The notes: generated from the sequence alone by a model not told the origin. Numbered from the stretch's first letter, positions 1-5,551 are shown. The stretch is DNA of 8,447 bases from CAG-791 sp963655255 (GCA_963655255.1 CAVKEB010000067.1:1-8447), one strand, 5' to 3'. Made by a program: numbers and translations.

Positions 1-57
1 CGTAAGAAGTACGGCCTCAAAGCCGCTCGTCGCGCACCGCAGTTCAGCAAGCGATAA
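1..57 (+). CDS. rpsI: Ribosomal protein S9, C-terminal end (partial)
   Basis: The window opens in frame 1 with the residues RKKYGLKAARRAPQFSKR followed by TAA. This is the highly conserved C-terminal tail of small-subunit ribosomal protein S9, whose last residues reach toward the tRNA in the 30S P site. Only 18 codons are visible; the rest of the gene lies upstream of the window. The tail is intact, so the gene was not broken by whatever inserted downstream. It is the only evident host chromosomal gene in the window. The 3' end of rpsI is, as I recall, a known ICE insertion site in Firmicutes, which fits the mobile-element genes that follow. Confidence 0.93.
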   Translation, partial: RKKYGLKAARRAPQFSKR

Positions 58-82
58 TCGACAACTTCAAAATGCTAAAAAG

Positions 83-113
83 GCCCGGAAATACGCCATT
101 TTCCGGGCTTTTT
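83..113 (+). terminator. Intrinsic terminator of rpsI
   Basis: GCCCGGAAA (83-91) pairs perfectly with TTTCCGGGC (100-108) around an 8-base loop and is followed by a run of five T. It lies 25 bases after the rpsI stop and should end the ribosomal protein transcript, insulating the element from it. Confidence 0.92.
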
Positions 114-168
114 CTATACCCAAAATTCTGTCTGGACTGTTCGGTTTTGATGGAATTTGAACGGAAAT

Positions 169-245
169 TTATGGGTTTATAGTGGTCAAATTACTGGTGG
201 ACAAGCCCATTTTGACCTCTTATGGGTTAAATTACTGGTGGACAA
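169..245 (+). repeat. Spaced direct repeat near the element's left end
   Basis: The 17-mer AAATTACTGGTGGACAA occurs at 188-204 and again at 229-245, 41 bases apart. Each copy is preceded by TTATGGGTT (169-177 and 220-228). In the first copy ten extra bases (TATAGTGGTC) separate the two parts; in the second they abut. GGTCAAA (184-190) and TTTGACC (211-217) also form an inverted pair between the copies. Position next to the presumed att junction suggests integrase arm sites or repressor operators, but no protein partner can be named. Confidence 0.6.
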
Positions 246-305
246 TAGGAGCAAATGAAGTCCAATTTTGCCATCGACGGACGAACACATACTTGACTGA
301 TTTAC

Positions 306-361
306 ATAGAGCCTTGGCTCATTCTTTGAAAACGAGAATGGGTCGAGGCTCTATTTTTTTT
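306..361 (+). terminator. Strong hairpin plus T-tract upstream of the antirepressor gene
   Basis: Bases 306-325 pair with 335-354 along 20 positions without mismatch (three G-T wobbles), with a 9-base loop, then a T-tract through 361. It has the form of a rho-independent terminator for + strand transcription. No gene lies between it and the rpsI terminator, so it acts either as an attenuator in the leader of the antirepressor transcript, as the end of a short untranslated RNA, or as insulation against read-through into the element. An inner palindrome, GAGCCTTGGCTC (309-320), lies in the left arm and could be part of an alternative fold. Confidence 0.75.
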
Positions 362-405
362 CGCCTGAAATCCGGCGAGACAAATTTGAGTAGGAGGTAA
401 CAGGT

Positions 406-1236
406 ATGACGGATTTCAATCAGAAGACCCATGATACCGATGTGGGCAGTCATGGCGGACAGTCGAGGCAAATGATGGAGGTGTTTGAGAACCAGGAGTT
501 TGGTTCGATCCGCGTGTTGCAGGAGGCGGGAAAGACATTCTTCTGTGCAAGTGACGTGGCGAAAGCGTTGGGGTATGTGAATCCCTATGCCGCAGTGAAA
601 CGCCATTGCAGAGGCCCCCTAACGAAACGCGAGGGGGTCGTTCAGAAGGTGAATCAGTATGGGGATGCTGGAGAGCAGGTCGTTGAAATCGCCTTTATCA
701 CAGAAGGCGATGTTTACCGGCTGATCGTTCACAGCAAGCTGCCATCGGCAGAACGATTTGAACACTGGGTGTTTGATGAAGTTCTCCCTTCCATCCGCAA
801 GCATGGTGTGTATATGAGCGATTCCATTTTGGATCAGGTGATTCAGCACCCGGAGGTCATCTACACCCTGGCGCAGGAGCTTGTAGCCGAGAGGGAGCAG
901 CTTGAGGGTATCCGCAAACAGCTGGATGCGGCACAGCCCAAGGCAGACTACTTCGACACCTTTGTGAACTCGGAGGATTGTACCTGCATCCGGAATTTCT
1001 GTAAGGAAATCGGAATCCCGGAGAAGACGGCAGTGGCTCTCTTACTGGATCATCGCTATCTGTACCGCAGTCCGAGTGGCTGGCTGATGCCTTTTGCAGA
1101 CAAATCTGCAAGGGGCTATTTTATTGTCCGGGATTGCTACGGCAGAAGCGGAAAACTGGTGCAGCAGACGAGAGTGACCTGCAAGGGAAAGAATCATCTC
1201 TTCAAGTTGTTTAAGAAATGGGGTGTGATCGAATGA
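406..1236 (+). CDS. Phage-type antirepressor, BRO-N plus KilAC domains
   Basis: The 276-aa protein has the usual two-part antirepressor plan. Residues about 24-135 match the BRO-N/Bro family (FGSIRVLQEAGKTFFCASDV, then AKALGYVNP and the helix ending VLPSIRKHG). Residues about 150-275 match the KilAC/ANT domain (PKADYFDTF, LYRSPSGWLMPF, KGKNHLFKLFKKWG). Phage antirepressors of this type bind DNA or inactivate a lysogeny repressor; in an ICE the expected role is to release repression of the transfer and replication genes. The start at 406 is preceded by AGGAGG (392-397) with an 8-base spacer; the internal Met pair at residues 23-24 lacks a good site. It is the first gene of the element, just after a strong hairpin. 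No cognate repressor is in the window, so its target is unknown. Confidence 0.85.
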   Translation: MTDFNQKTHDTDVGSHGGQSRQMMEVFENQEFGSIRVLQEAGKTFFCASDVAKALGYVNPYAAVKRHCRGPLTKREGVVQKVNQYGDAGEQVVEIAFITEGDVYRLIVHSKLPSAERFEHWVFDEVLPSIRKHGVYMSDSILDQVIQHPEVIYTLAQELVAEREQLEGIRKQLDAAQPKADYFDTFVNSEDCTCIRNFCKEIGIPEKTAVALLLDHRYLYRSPSGWLMPFADKSARGYFIVRDCYGRSGKLVQQTRVTCKGKNHLFKLFKKWGVIE

Positions 1237-1400
1237 CGCTTTTTACAGAGGGACGCCTTCAGGCGTTTGAACGTATGATGCAGGATACCGGCAAATACCA
1301 TCGCCGGGAGGACAGCGAAGATCGTCCGCGCAAATGTCCGAAGAAAAAAGCGGAGCCTGCGAAAAAGGATGGTGAGCACCATGCCGGTATTCAGGGTTGA
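1233..1400 (+). CDS. Small basic protein of unknown function (55 aa)
   Basis: ATG at 1233 overlaps the antirepressor stop by four bases (ATGA), implying translational coupling. The 55-aa product begins MTLFTEGRLQAFERMMQ and turns into a strongly charged tail rich in Lys, Arg, Asp and Glu (residues about 22-47). It shows no signal peptide, no membrane segment and one cysteine. Its end overlaps the initiator start at 1381 by 20 bases. I recall short proteins with a similar N-terminus at this position in related clostridial ICEs, but no function is known to me. The charged tail could suit nucleic-acid or partner binding; that is only a guess. Being held between two ATG-overlapping genes of an operon supports that it is a real gene. 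Confidence 0.65.
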   Translation: MTLFTEGRLQAFERMMQDTGKYHRREDSEDRPRKCPKKKAEPAKKDGEHHAGIQG

Positions 1401-2055
1401 GAAGAACAGCAATTACACAACGATGTGCAATTACCACCTGCGGGATCAGGGTCTCAGCCTGAAAGGAAAAGGACTTCTCTCTATGCTGCTCAGTTTGCCG
1501 GACACATGGAACTATTCGGTACGGGGGTTATCTTCGATTACGCCGGATGGCGTAGATGGAGTGCTTACGGCTCTGAAGGAGCTGGAGCGTCTTGGGTATC
1601 TGGAAAGGAACCAGCAGCGTGAGAGTAACGGTCGGATGGGCAGAGCGGAGTATGTGATTTATGAGATGCCGAGGAAAAAGCCGTGTTCGGAATCATCGTG
1701 TACGGAAAAGCCGTATACGGTAAATCCGGATACGGACACACCGGTTACGGAAAATCCCGCGCAATTAAGTACTAATAGAACAAGTACTGAAACAATCAAT
1801 AAAAGAGAGAAGAAAGAAATCCAGCACCGGTATGGCTCATACGAAAATGTTCTTCTCTCTGACACGGAATACGTCAAGCTCCGGCAGGAGTTCCCAGGAG
1901 ATTATCAGATGCGGGTGGAACGGCTCTCTGAGTATATGGCCTCCACCGGCAGGAGCTACAAAAATCACCTTGCCACAATCCGGAGCTGGGCAAAGAGAGA
2001 AAAGCCTAAGTACAACCCGGCAGATTACACATTTGAGGAAGGAGACAGCCTATGA
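1381..2055 (+). CDS. Helix-turn-helix replication initiator (RepA-like)
   Basis: The 224-aa protein opens MPVFRVEKNSNYTTMCNYHL and continues through a winged-helix region (residues about 15-90: LKGKGLLSMLLSLPD, VDGVLTALKELERLGYLER) typical of initiator or replisome-organiser proteins of Firmicute plasmids, phages and ICEs. A proline/threonine-rich linker of five-residue repeats follows (CTEKP, YTVNP, DTDTP, VTENP; residues about 100-127), then a C-terminal helical part (about 150-210) containing NHLATIRSWAKRE, a motif seen in phage replisome organisers. Start at 1381 is chosen because GGTGAG lies 7 bases upstream and the family begins MPVFRVEK; an in-frame ATG at 1369 has no usable site. The next gene is a helicase loader, overlapping by ATGA. 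The linker DNA is a candidate origin. Role: origin binding and loader recruitment, inferred. Confidence 0.8.
   Translation: MPVFRVEKNSNYTTMCNYHLRDQGLSLKGKGLLSMLLSLPDTWNYSVRGLSSITPDGVDGVLTALKELERLGYLERNQQRESNGRMGRAEYVIYEMPRKKPCSESSCTEKPYTVNPDTDTPVTENPAQLSTNRTSTETINKREKKEIQHRYGSYENVLLSDTEYVKLRQEFPGDYQMRVERLSEYMASTGRSYKNHLATIRSWAKREKPKYNPADYTFEEGDSL
1684..1758 (+). repeat. Five tandem 15-bp iteron-like repeats inside the initiator gene
   Basis: Units are TGTTCGGAATCATCG (1684), TGTACGGAAAAGCCG (1699), TATACGGTAAATCCG (1714), GATACGGACACACCG (1729) and GTTACGGAAAATCCC (1744). T at position 3, CGG at positions 5-7 and C at position 14 are the same in all five. A weaker sixth unit precedes them at 1669-1683. 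In protein they encode the x-T-x-x-P linker repeats. Confidence 0.8.
1759..1822 (+). other. AT-rich segment next to the iterons; candidate DNA-unwinding element
   Basis: Bases 1761-1820 contain 44 A/T of 60, clearly richer than the GC-leaning genes around them, and start directly after the repeats. AAGTACT occurs at 1767-1773 and 1782-1788, again 15 bases apart. Iterons followed by an AT-rich stretch inside the initiator gene resemble the lambda origin within gene O. This is inference; function was not shown. Confidence 0.5.
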
Positions 2056-2897
2056 GCGACATGGTGCCTGAAGTATTGAATGCGGCGTTGGATTCGCTCT
2101 TTACGCCGAAAGAACCCGGAGAGCGGGAATACCAGGGCGAGGACGGACTGCTGTATTGCCGGAACTGTCATACGCCGGTGCAGTGCAGGGTAAAGCTCTG
2201 GGGCAGAGACAAGATTGTTCCCTGTCTTTGCAGATGCCAGCAGGAAGCGATGGCGGAAAAGAAACGCCAGGATGAACTGGCGGAGCGGCATCGTAAAATC
2301 AGGCAGCTGAAAGCAACGGGGATTCAGGAAAAGCATCTTCTGGAATGGAATTTTGCCGTTGCAGAAGACAACAAGGATATCCAGATGGCAAAACGCTATG
2401 TGGAGCAGTGGAAAAAGGTCAAGGCTGAAAACCTTGGCCTTTTGTTATGGGGAGATGTCGGCACCGGAAAGTCCTTTGTGGCGGCATGTATTGCCAATGC
2501 GCTGCTGGATCAGGGCATTCCGGTTTTGATGACGAACTTCTCCAAAATCCTGAACCAGATGGGTGCCATGTATTCGGAAGAGCGATACCGGTATATCGCT
2601 TCGTTTTCCAACTATTCTTTGTTGATTCTGGATGATCTGGGAATTGAGCGCAGCACCGAATATGCGCTGGAGCAGGTCTACGCTGTCATTGATGAACGGT
2701 ACAAGTCCGGGCTTCCGGTCATTATCACAACCAATCTGAAGATTGCGGAAATCCGCAATCCGCAGGATGTGGCATACGCCCGGATTTACAGCAGGATTCT
2801 GGAAATGTGTACGCCGGTGCGAATCAGCGGAGAGGACCGCAGAAAAAGCATTGGAAAAGAAAAACAGCAGGTCGTTAAGGAGGTACTTGATCTATGA
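2052..2897 (+). CDS. DnaC/IstB-like AAA+ helicase loader
   Basis: The 281-aa protein carries an AAA+ ATPase core: Walker A GDVGTGKS (134-141), Walker B LLILDDLG (190-197), sensor-1 region VIITTNL (223-229) and the late motif ARIYSRILE (242-251) that holds the expected arginines. Residues about 36-62 contain six cysteines (C36, C39, C45, C58, C60, C62), consistent with a zinc-binding N-terminal region, followed by a basic helical stretch. DnaC, DnaI and phage P-type proteins load the replicative helicase; IstB is the transposition-related branch, but no transposase is adjacent, so the replication role is preferred. ATG overlaps the initiator stop (ATGA). Together with the initiator this forms a two-gene initiator-loader unit that would recruit the host DnaB helicase to the element. 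Confidence 0.87.
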   Translation: MSDMVPEVLNAALDSLFTPKEPGEREYQGEDGLLYCRNCHTPVQCRVKLWGRDKIVPCLCRCQQEAMAEKKRQDELAERHRKIRQLKATGIQEKHLLEWNFAVAEDNKDIQMAKRYVEQWKKVKAENLGLLLWGDVGTGKSFVAACIANALLDQGIPVLMTNFSKILNQMGAMYSEERYRYIASFSNYSLLILDDLGIERSTEYALEQVYAVIDERYKSGLPVIITTNLKIAEIRNPQDVAYARIYSRILEMCTPVRISGEDRRKSIGKEKQQVVKEVLDL

Positions 2898-3040
2898 AGT
2901 GCAAGGCAAAAAAGGCGTTTTTCGCAGGTAAGAATGACATCTATCACCGCTGGAAGGAGGTTAAGAAGCTGAATGGCAAAAGCAAAAACCAGTATTACAA
3001 CAGAAAACCGCAGTGGCTCAGCTGCCGACGCTGCGGCTAA
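2894..3040 (+). CDS. Candidate small ORF (48 aa) coupled to the loader gene and overlapping parB
   Basis: ATG at 2894 overlaps the loader stop by ATGA and has AAGGAGG at 2877-2883, ten bases upstream. The 48 codons read MKCKAKKAFFAGKNDIYHRW, then a Lys-rich stretch, ending SCRRCG and TAA at 3038-3040. The last 68 bases overlap the ParB-like gene in another frame. The product would be basic with three cysteines (C3, C44, C47). The four-base overlap and good ribosome binding site speak for translation; the long overlap with a well-supported gene speaks for caution. It might be a true microprotein or only a device to carry ribosomes across the 75-base gap to parB. I do not recognise its family. 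Confidence 0.4.
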   Translation: MKCKAKKAFFAGKNDIYHRWKEVKKLNGKSKNQYYNRKPQWLSCRRCG

Positions 3041-3884
3041 GGAGCAGCGGACGGAGATGCCGCTTTCTGACCTGCATCCTTTTGAAGGGCATCCCTTTAA
3101 GGTGCTGGATGACGAGCTGATGGAACAGACTGTGGAGAGCATTAAGCAGATAGGGGTGGTATCCCCGTTGATTGTCCGGCCTGACCCGGAAGGCGGATTT
3201 GAAATTCTTTCGGGACACCGCAGGCTTCATGCAGCGCAGCTGGCAGGTTTGGAGACAGTGCCGGTCATCGTCAAGGAAATGGACGATGATGCGGCAATCA
3301 TCTTTATGGTGGACAGCAACTTGCAGCGGGAAAATATCCTTCCCAGCGAGAGAGCGTTTTCATACAAGATGAAGTTGGAAGCGATGAAACATCAGGGACA
3401 ACGCGGAGATTTAACTTCTGACCAAGTTGGTCAGAAGTCGTGGGCTGTGAACCAGTTAGCTGATGATGCGAATGAAAGTAAAACGCAAGTTCAGCGGTTT
3501 ATCCGCCTTACCAACCTGATTCCCGAAATTCTGGATATGGTGGATGAGAAGAAAATCGCCTTCAATCCGGCGGTAGAGCTGTCTTATCTGAAGCCATCTG
3601 AACAGAAAGAATTTCTGGAGGCTATGGACTATGCACAGGCATCTCCATCCCTGTCGCAGGCACAGCGGCTGAAAAAGCTCTCGCAGGAGGGCGGCTGCAC
3701 CTTGGATGCCATGTGTGAAGTAATGAATGAAATCAAAAAGGATGAGCTTGACCATGTGACGATTAAAAACGAGGTTCTTCGGAAGTATTTCCCGAAATCC
3801 TATACACCGAAGCAGATGCAGGACACGATTATCCGGCTGCTGGAAAAGTGGCAGCGAAGTAAACAACGAGATATGGAACGATAA
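2973..3884 (+). CDS. ParB/Spo0J-like DNA-binding protein
   Basis: The 303-aa protein has a ParB N-terminal domain (residues about 28-125: PLSDLHPFEGHPFKV, LIVRPDPEGGFEILSGHRRL, then SNLQRENILPSERAFSYKMK) and a helix-turn-helix region around 160-182 (LADDANESKTQVQRFIRLTN). GHRR at 81-84 corresponds to the nucleotide-binding arginine motif of ParB proteins, which act as CTP-dependent DNA clamps. ParB-like proteins of this type are standard in clostridial ICEs, where they may aid maintenance of the circular form or regulate genes. No ParA ATPase lies beside it, so classical partitioning is not demonstrated. Start at 2973 has AAGGAGG at 2954-2960; an internal Met at residue 29 is an alternative. 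A perfect 25-bp palindrome lies inside the gene at 3414-3438. Confidence 0.87.
   Translation: MAKAKTSITTENRSGSAADAAAKEQRTEMPLSDLHPFEGHPFKVLDDELMEQTVESIKQIGVVSPLIVRPDPEGGFEILSGHRRLHAAQLAGLETVPVIVKEMDDDAAIIFMVDSNLQRENILPSERAFSYKMKLEAMKHQGQRGDLTSDQVGQKSWAVNQLADDANESKTQVQRFIRLTNLIPEILDMVDEKKIAFNPAVELSYLKPSEQKEFLEAMDYAQASPSLSQAQRLKKLSQEGGCTLDAMCEVMNEIKKDELDHVTIKNEVLRKYFPKSYTPKQMQDTIIRLLEKWQRSKQRDMER
3414..3438. repeat. 25-bp perfect palindrome within the parB-like gene
   Basis: ACTTCTGACCAA (3414-3425) and TTGGTCAGAAGT (3427-3438) are exact reverse complements around a single G. The site encodes residues 148-156 of the ParB-like protein, between its N-terminal domain and helix-turn-helix. It may be an operator or parS-like site, or a structure in the mRNA. 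Confidence 0.7.
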
Positions 3885-3897
3885 AAAGGAGACTTTT

Positions 3898-4404
3898 ATG
3901 ATGATGAACTTTAAGAAGAATCAGAACAACGCGGTGTGCAGTATGGACTGCAAGAACTGTCCGAACGGTGCATCGCAGCCCAATCCGATGGATGATCCCA
4001 AGTTTGAGAAGTCCATTGCGATGCTTCATAACTGGCTGATGCTGGAGGCAATCCGTGAAGATCACCCGAAGGAGCGCATTGTGATGGTGATCCTGCCGGG
4101 GGCTGGCGGCGAACTTTTGACCGAGGACGGCAGTCGAGGCATCTTTGAGGATGTTTACGATGAGATGGAGGCTGATCTGGTGGCAGATGGGGAGCTGCTT
4201 CTCCATTATGATGAGAGCGATGTAATCGAGACTGACGGCACCCGCTATCTGCTGGGAGCTGCGGAGGTTTCGGAAATCGACCAGAACGGCAACGAGTGCA
4301 GCATCAACCTGTTTACGCTGGAACGCACCATCGACTATGTGAACGAAAATCTGACGGTGGTTTCCATTGGCGGCGAGTTGGTTCCGGCACTGCGCCTGAT
4401 CTAA
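3898..4404 (+). CDS. Acidic protein of unknown function with N-terminal Cys cluster
   Basis: The 168-aa product begins after AAGGAG (about 3886-3891) with three consecutive ATG codons; the first is used here. Residues 14-21 hold a C-x3-C-x2-C cluster (CSMDCKNC), and a fourth cysteine is at 134. The rest is acidic with a predicted mix of helices and strands; GNECSINLFTLERTIDYVNE is a recognisable late segment. No signal peptide or membrane span is seen. The gene sits between the ParB-like gene and the DpnD/PcfM gene, 13 bases after the former and 10 before the latter, so it belongs to the same transcript. I do not recognise a characterised family. The three-cysteine spacing resembles iron-sulphur or zinc ligands, but the protein lacks the size and other motifs of a radical SAM enzyme. 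Confidence 0.8.
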   Translation: MMMNFKKNQNNAVCSMDCKNCPNGASQPNPMDDPKFEKSIAMLHNWLMLEAIREDHPKERIVMVILPGAGGELLTEDGSRGIFEDVYDEMEADLVADGELLLHYDESDVIETDGTRYLLGAAEVSEIDQNGNECSINLFTLERTIDYVNENLTVVSIGGELVPALRLI

Positions 4405-4414
4405 GGAGGAGCCT

Positions 4415-5050
4415 ATGAAGAAATTTGATGTGGAGATTACAGAGACTCTCCAGAGAAAGGTTTCCGTGGAAGCTGCCTCACAGGAAGACGCGGAACGCAT
4501 GGTGACGCAGGCGTGGAACAATCAGGATTATGTTCTGGATTCCGGCGATTTCACCGGTGTGGACTTCAAGACCGTGGGAGAACATGAACTGGCAGAGACC
4601 AGGACAATGGAGGTGCTGCTGGTACAGCCCAATGCCTATCCGAAGAAAATCAGTGTTGGCACGGAGCTGGAAGATTTGCAGGCCATGGTCGGCGGCGATA
4701 TTGAAGTAACCTATCCATTTGAGGATGAAGTGGCCATTATTCTGAATGAATCCGGCAAAATCAATGGACTGCCCCTGAACCGTGCGATTTACACCGAAGA
4801 CGGGGATATGCAGGACATTTATGCCGGTGATTTTCTGGTGGTAGGGCTGACAGAGGATGACTTTGGTTCTCTGACTTCGGAGCAGATGCAGAAATTTGAG
4901 GAGCAGTTCCATCAGCCCCAGATGTTCGTTCGTATGGGGCGCAGCATCATGGCAATTCCGGTTCCGGATGACATGGTGAAGAGGATGGAGGAAAAGGCTG
5001 CAAAACCTTTGGAAAAGAGTAAACCGGCACCGGATCGGGAAAGTTTGTAA
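4415..5050 (+). CDS. DpnD/PcfM-family domain fused to DUF3846
   Basis: The 211-aa product joins two small domains. Residues 1-50 (KFDVEITETLQRKVSVEAAS, ending LDSGDF) match the DpnD/PcfM family, named from the DpnII restriction operon and plasmid pCF10. Residues about 64-165 match DUF3846 (MEVLLVQPNAYPKKISVG, TYPFEDEVAIILNESGK, GLPLNRAIY, GDFLVVGL). A Lys/Pro-rich tail follows. Neither domain has a settled biochemical role; both are frequent in Firmicute conjugative elements and phages. AAGGAGGA sits at 4403-4410, just before the ATG at 4415. The gene lies 10 bases after its neighbour, within the accessory part of the operon. Confidence 0.8.
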   Translation: MKKFDVEITETLQRKVSVEAASQEDAERMVTQAWNNQDYVLDSGDFTGVDFKTVGEHELAETRTMEVLLVQPNAYPKKISVGTELEDLQAMVGGDIEVTYPFEDEVAIILNESGKINGLPLNRAIYTEDGDMQDIYAGDFLVVGLTEDDFGSLTSEQMQKFEEQFHQPQMFVRMGRSIMAIPVPDDMVKRMEEKAAKPLEKSKPAPDRESL

Positions 5051-5068
5051 GGAAGGAGGCGGAGATTC

Positions 5069-5551
5069 ATGCAGGAAGAAGTTGAAAATCGTACTGTCAA
5101 TTTGGCAATCAGCACCACGAAACTGACCTTTCGCACCATCGTGAATGGCTATAATGCGTGGAAACGGCACCATCAGGCAAAGGTGGCTCAGAAAACGGCG
5201 CAGCTGCCGGTTGGAAAGCAGAGCATCAAAGAACTGATCGGTCAGAATCAGGGAGTCAGCAGTATCCCTATTGAAAAAACGGATTTGAAAGGCTTTGAAC
5301 AGGTGGCGCGGAAATATGGTGTGGATTATGCCATTACGAAAGACCAAAATGTGATTCCTCCCAAGTACACGGTGTTCTTTAAGGCGAAGGATGCGGATGC
5401 ACTGACTTCCGCTTTTGAGGAATTCACCAACCGCAAGCTGAAAGCAAAGGAAAAACCGAGTGTTCTGGAGCAGCTTAACAAGCTCAAAGAGCTGGTTACT
5501 GCAATTCTGCCGGATAAGGTTCGCCACAAAAGTCAGGAGCGTGATCTATGA
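5069..5551 (+). CDS. pcfB: PcfB-family conjugation protein (DUF3801)
   Basis: The 160-aa product matches the PcfB/DUF3801 family: an N-terminal part with LAISTTKLTFRTIVNGYNAW, a central KSIKELIG-like segment (QSIKELIGQNQG, residues about 51-62), and the compact domain IEKTDLKGFEQVARKYGVDY through KYTVFFKAKDADALTSAFEE. PcfB is encoded beside the VirD4-type coupling protein in enterococcal plasmid pCF10 and many ICEs; it is thought to help link the DNA-protein transfer complex with the coupling protein. Here its stop overlaps the virD4 start by ATGA, so the two products are likely made in step. GGAAGGAGG (5051-5059) precedes the start by nine bases. No membrane span is visible, so it should be cytoplasmic. 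Confidence 0.85.
   Translation: MQEEVENRTVNLAISTTKLTFRTIVNGYNAWKRHHQAKVAQKTAQLPVGKQSIKELIGQNQGVSSIPIEKTDLKGFEQVARKYGVDYAITKDQNVIPPKYTVFFKAKDADALTSAFEEFTNRKLKAKEKPSVLEQLNKLKELVTAILPDKVRHKSQERDL

Noticed and set aside
182..400. A 72-codon + strand frame at the left edge
   Set aside because: It starts with GTG without a ribosome binding site, crosses the repeat and the whole 20-bp hairpin with its T-tract, and has no family resemblance.
1369..1380. Earlier ATG for the replication initiator
   Set aside because: No suitable ribosome binding site precedes it, while 1381 has GGTGAG at good spacing and matches the family N-terminus MPVFRVEK.
1684..1758. CRISPR array reading of the 15-bp repeats
   Set aside because: Repeats abut without unique spacers, are in frame with the initiator protein and encode a five-residue linker repeat.
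2052..2897. IstB transposition protein
   Set aside because: The fold is shared, but there is no IstA-type transposase or terminal inverted repeats, and the gene is coupled to an initiator, so a helicase loader fits better.
3937..3960. Radical SAM reading of the C-x3-C-x2-C cluster
   Set aside because: The protein is only 168 aa and has none of the barrel motifs; the spacing alone is not enough.
3829..4521. A 230-codon open frame on the minus strand
   Set aside because: It is antisense to the Cys-cluster gene and its neighbours, has no ribosome binding site of note and shows no family features.
4478..5527. A 349-codon open frame on the minus strand
   Set aside because: It lies antisense to the DpnD/PcfM-DUF3846 and pcfB genes, which have recognisable domains and ribosome binding sites. 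Its translation resembles no family and reflects codon bias of the + strand genes.
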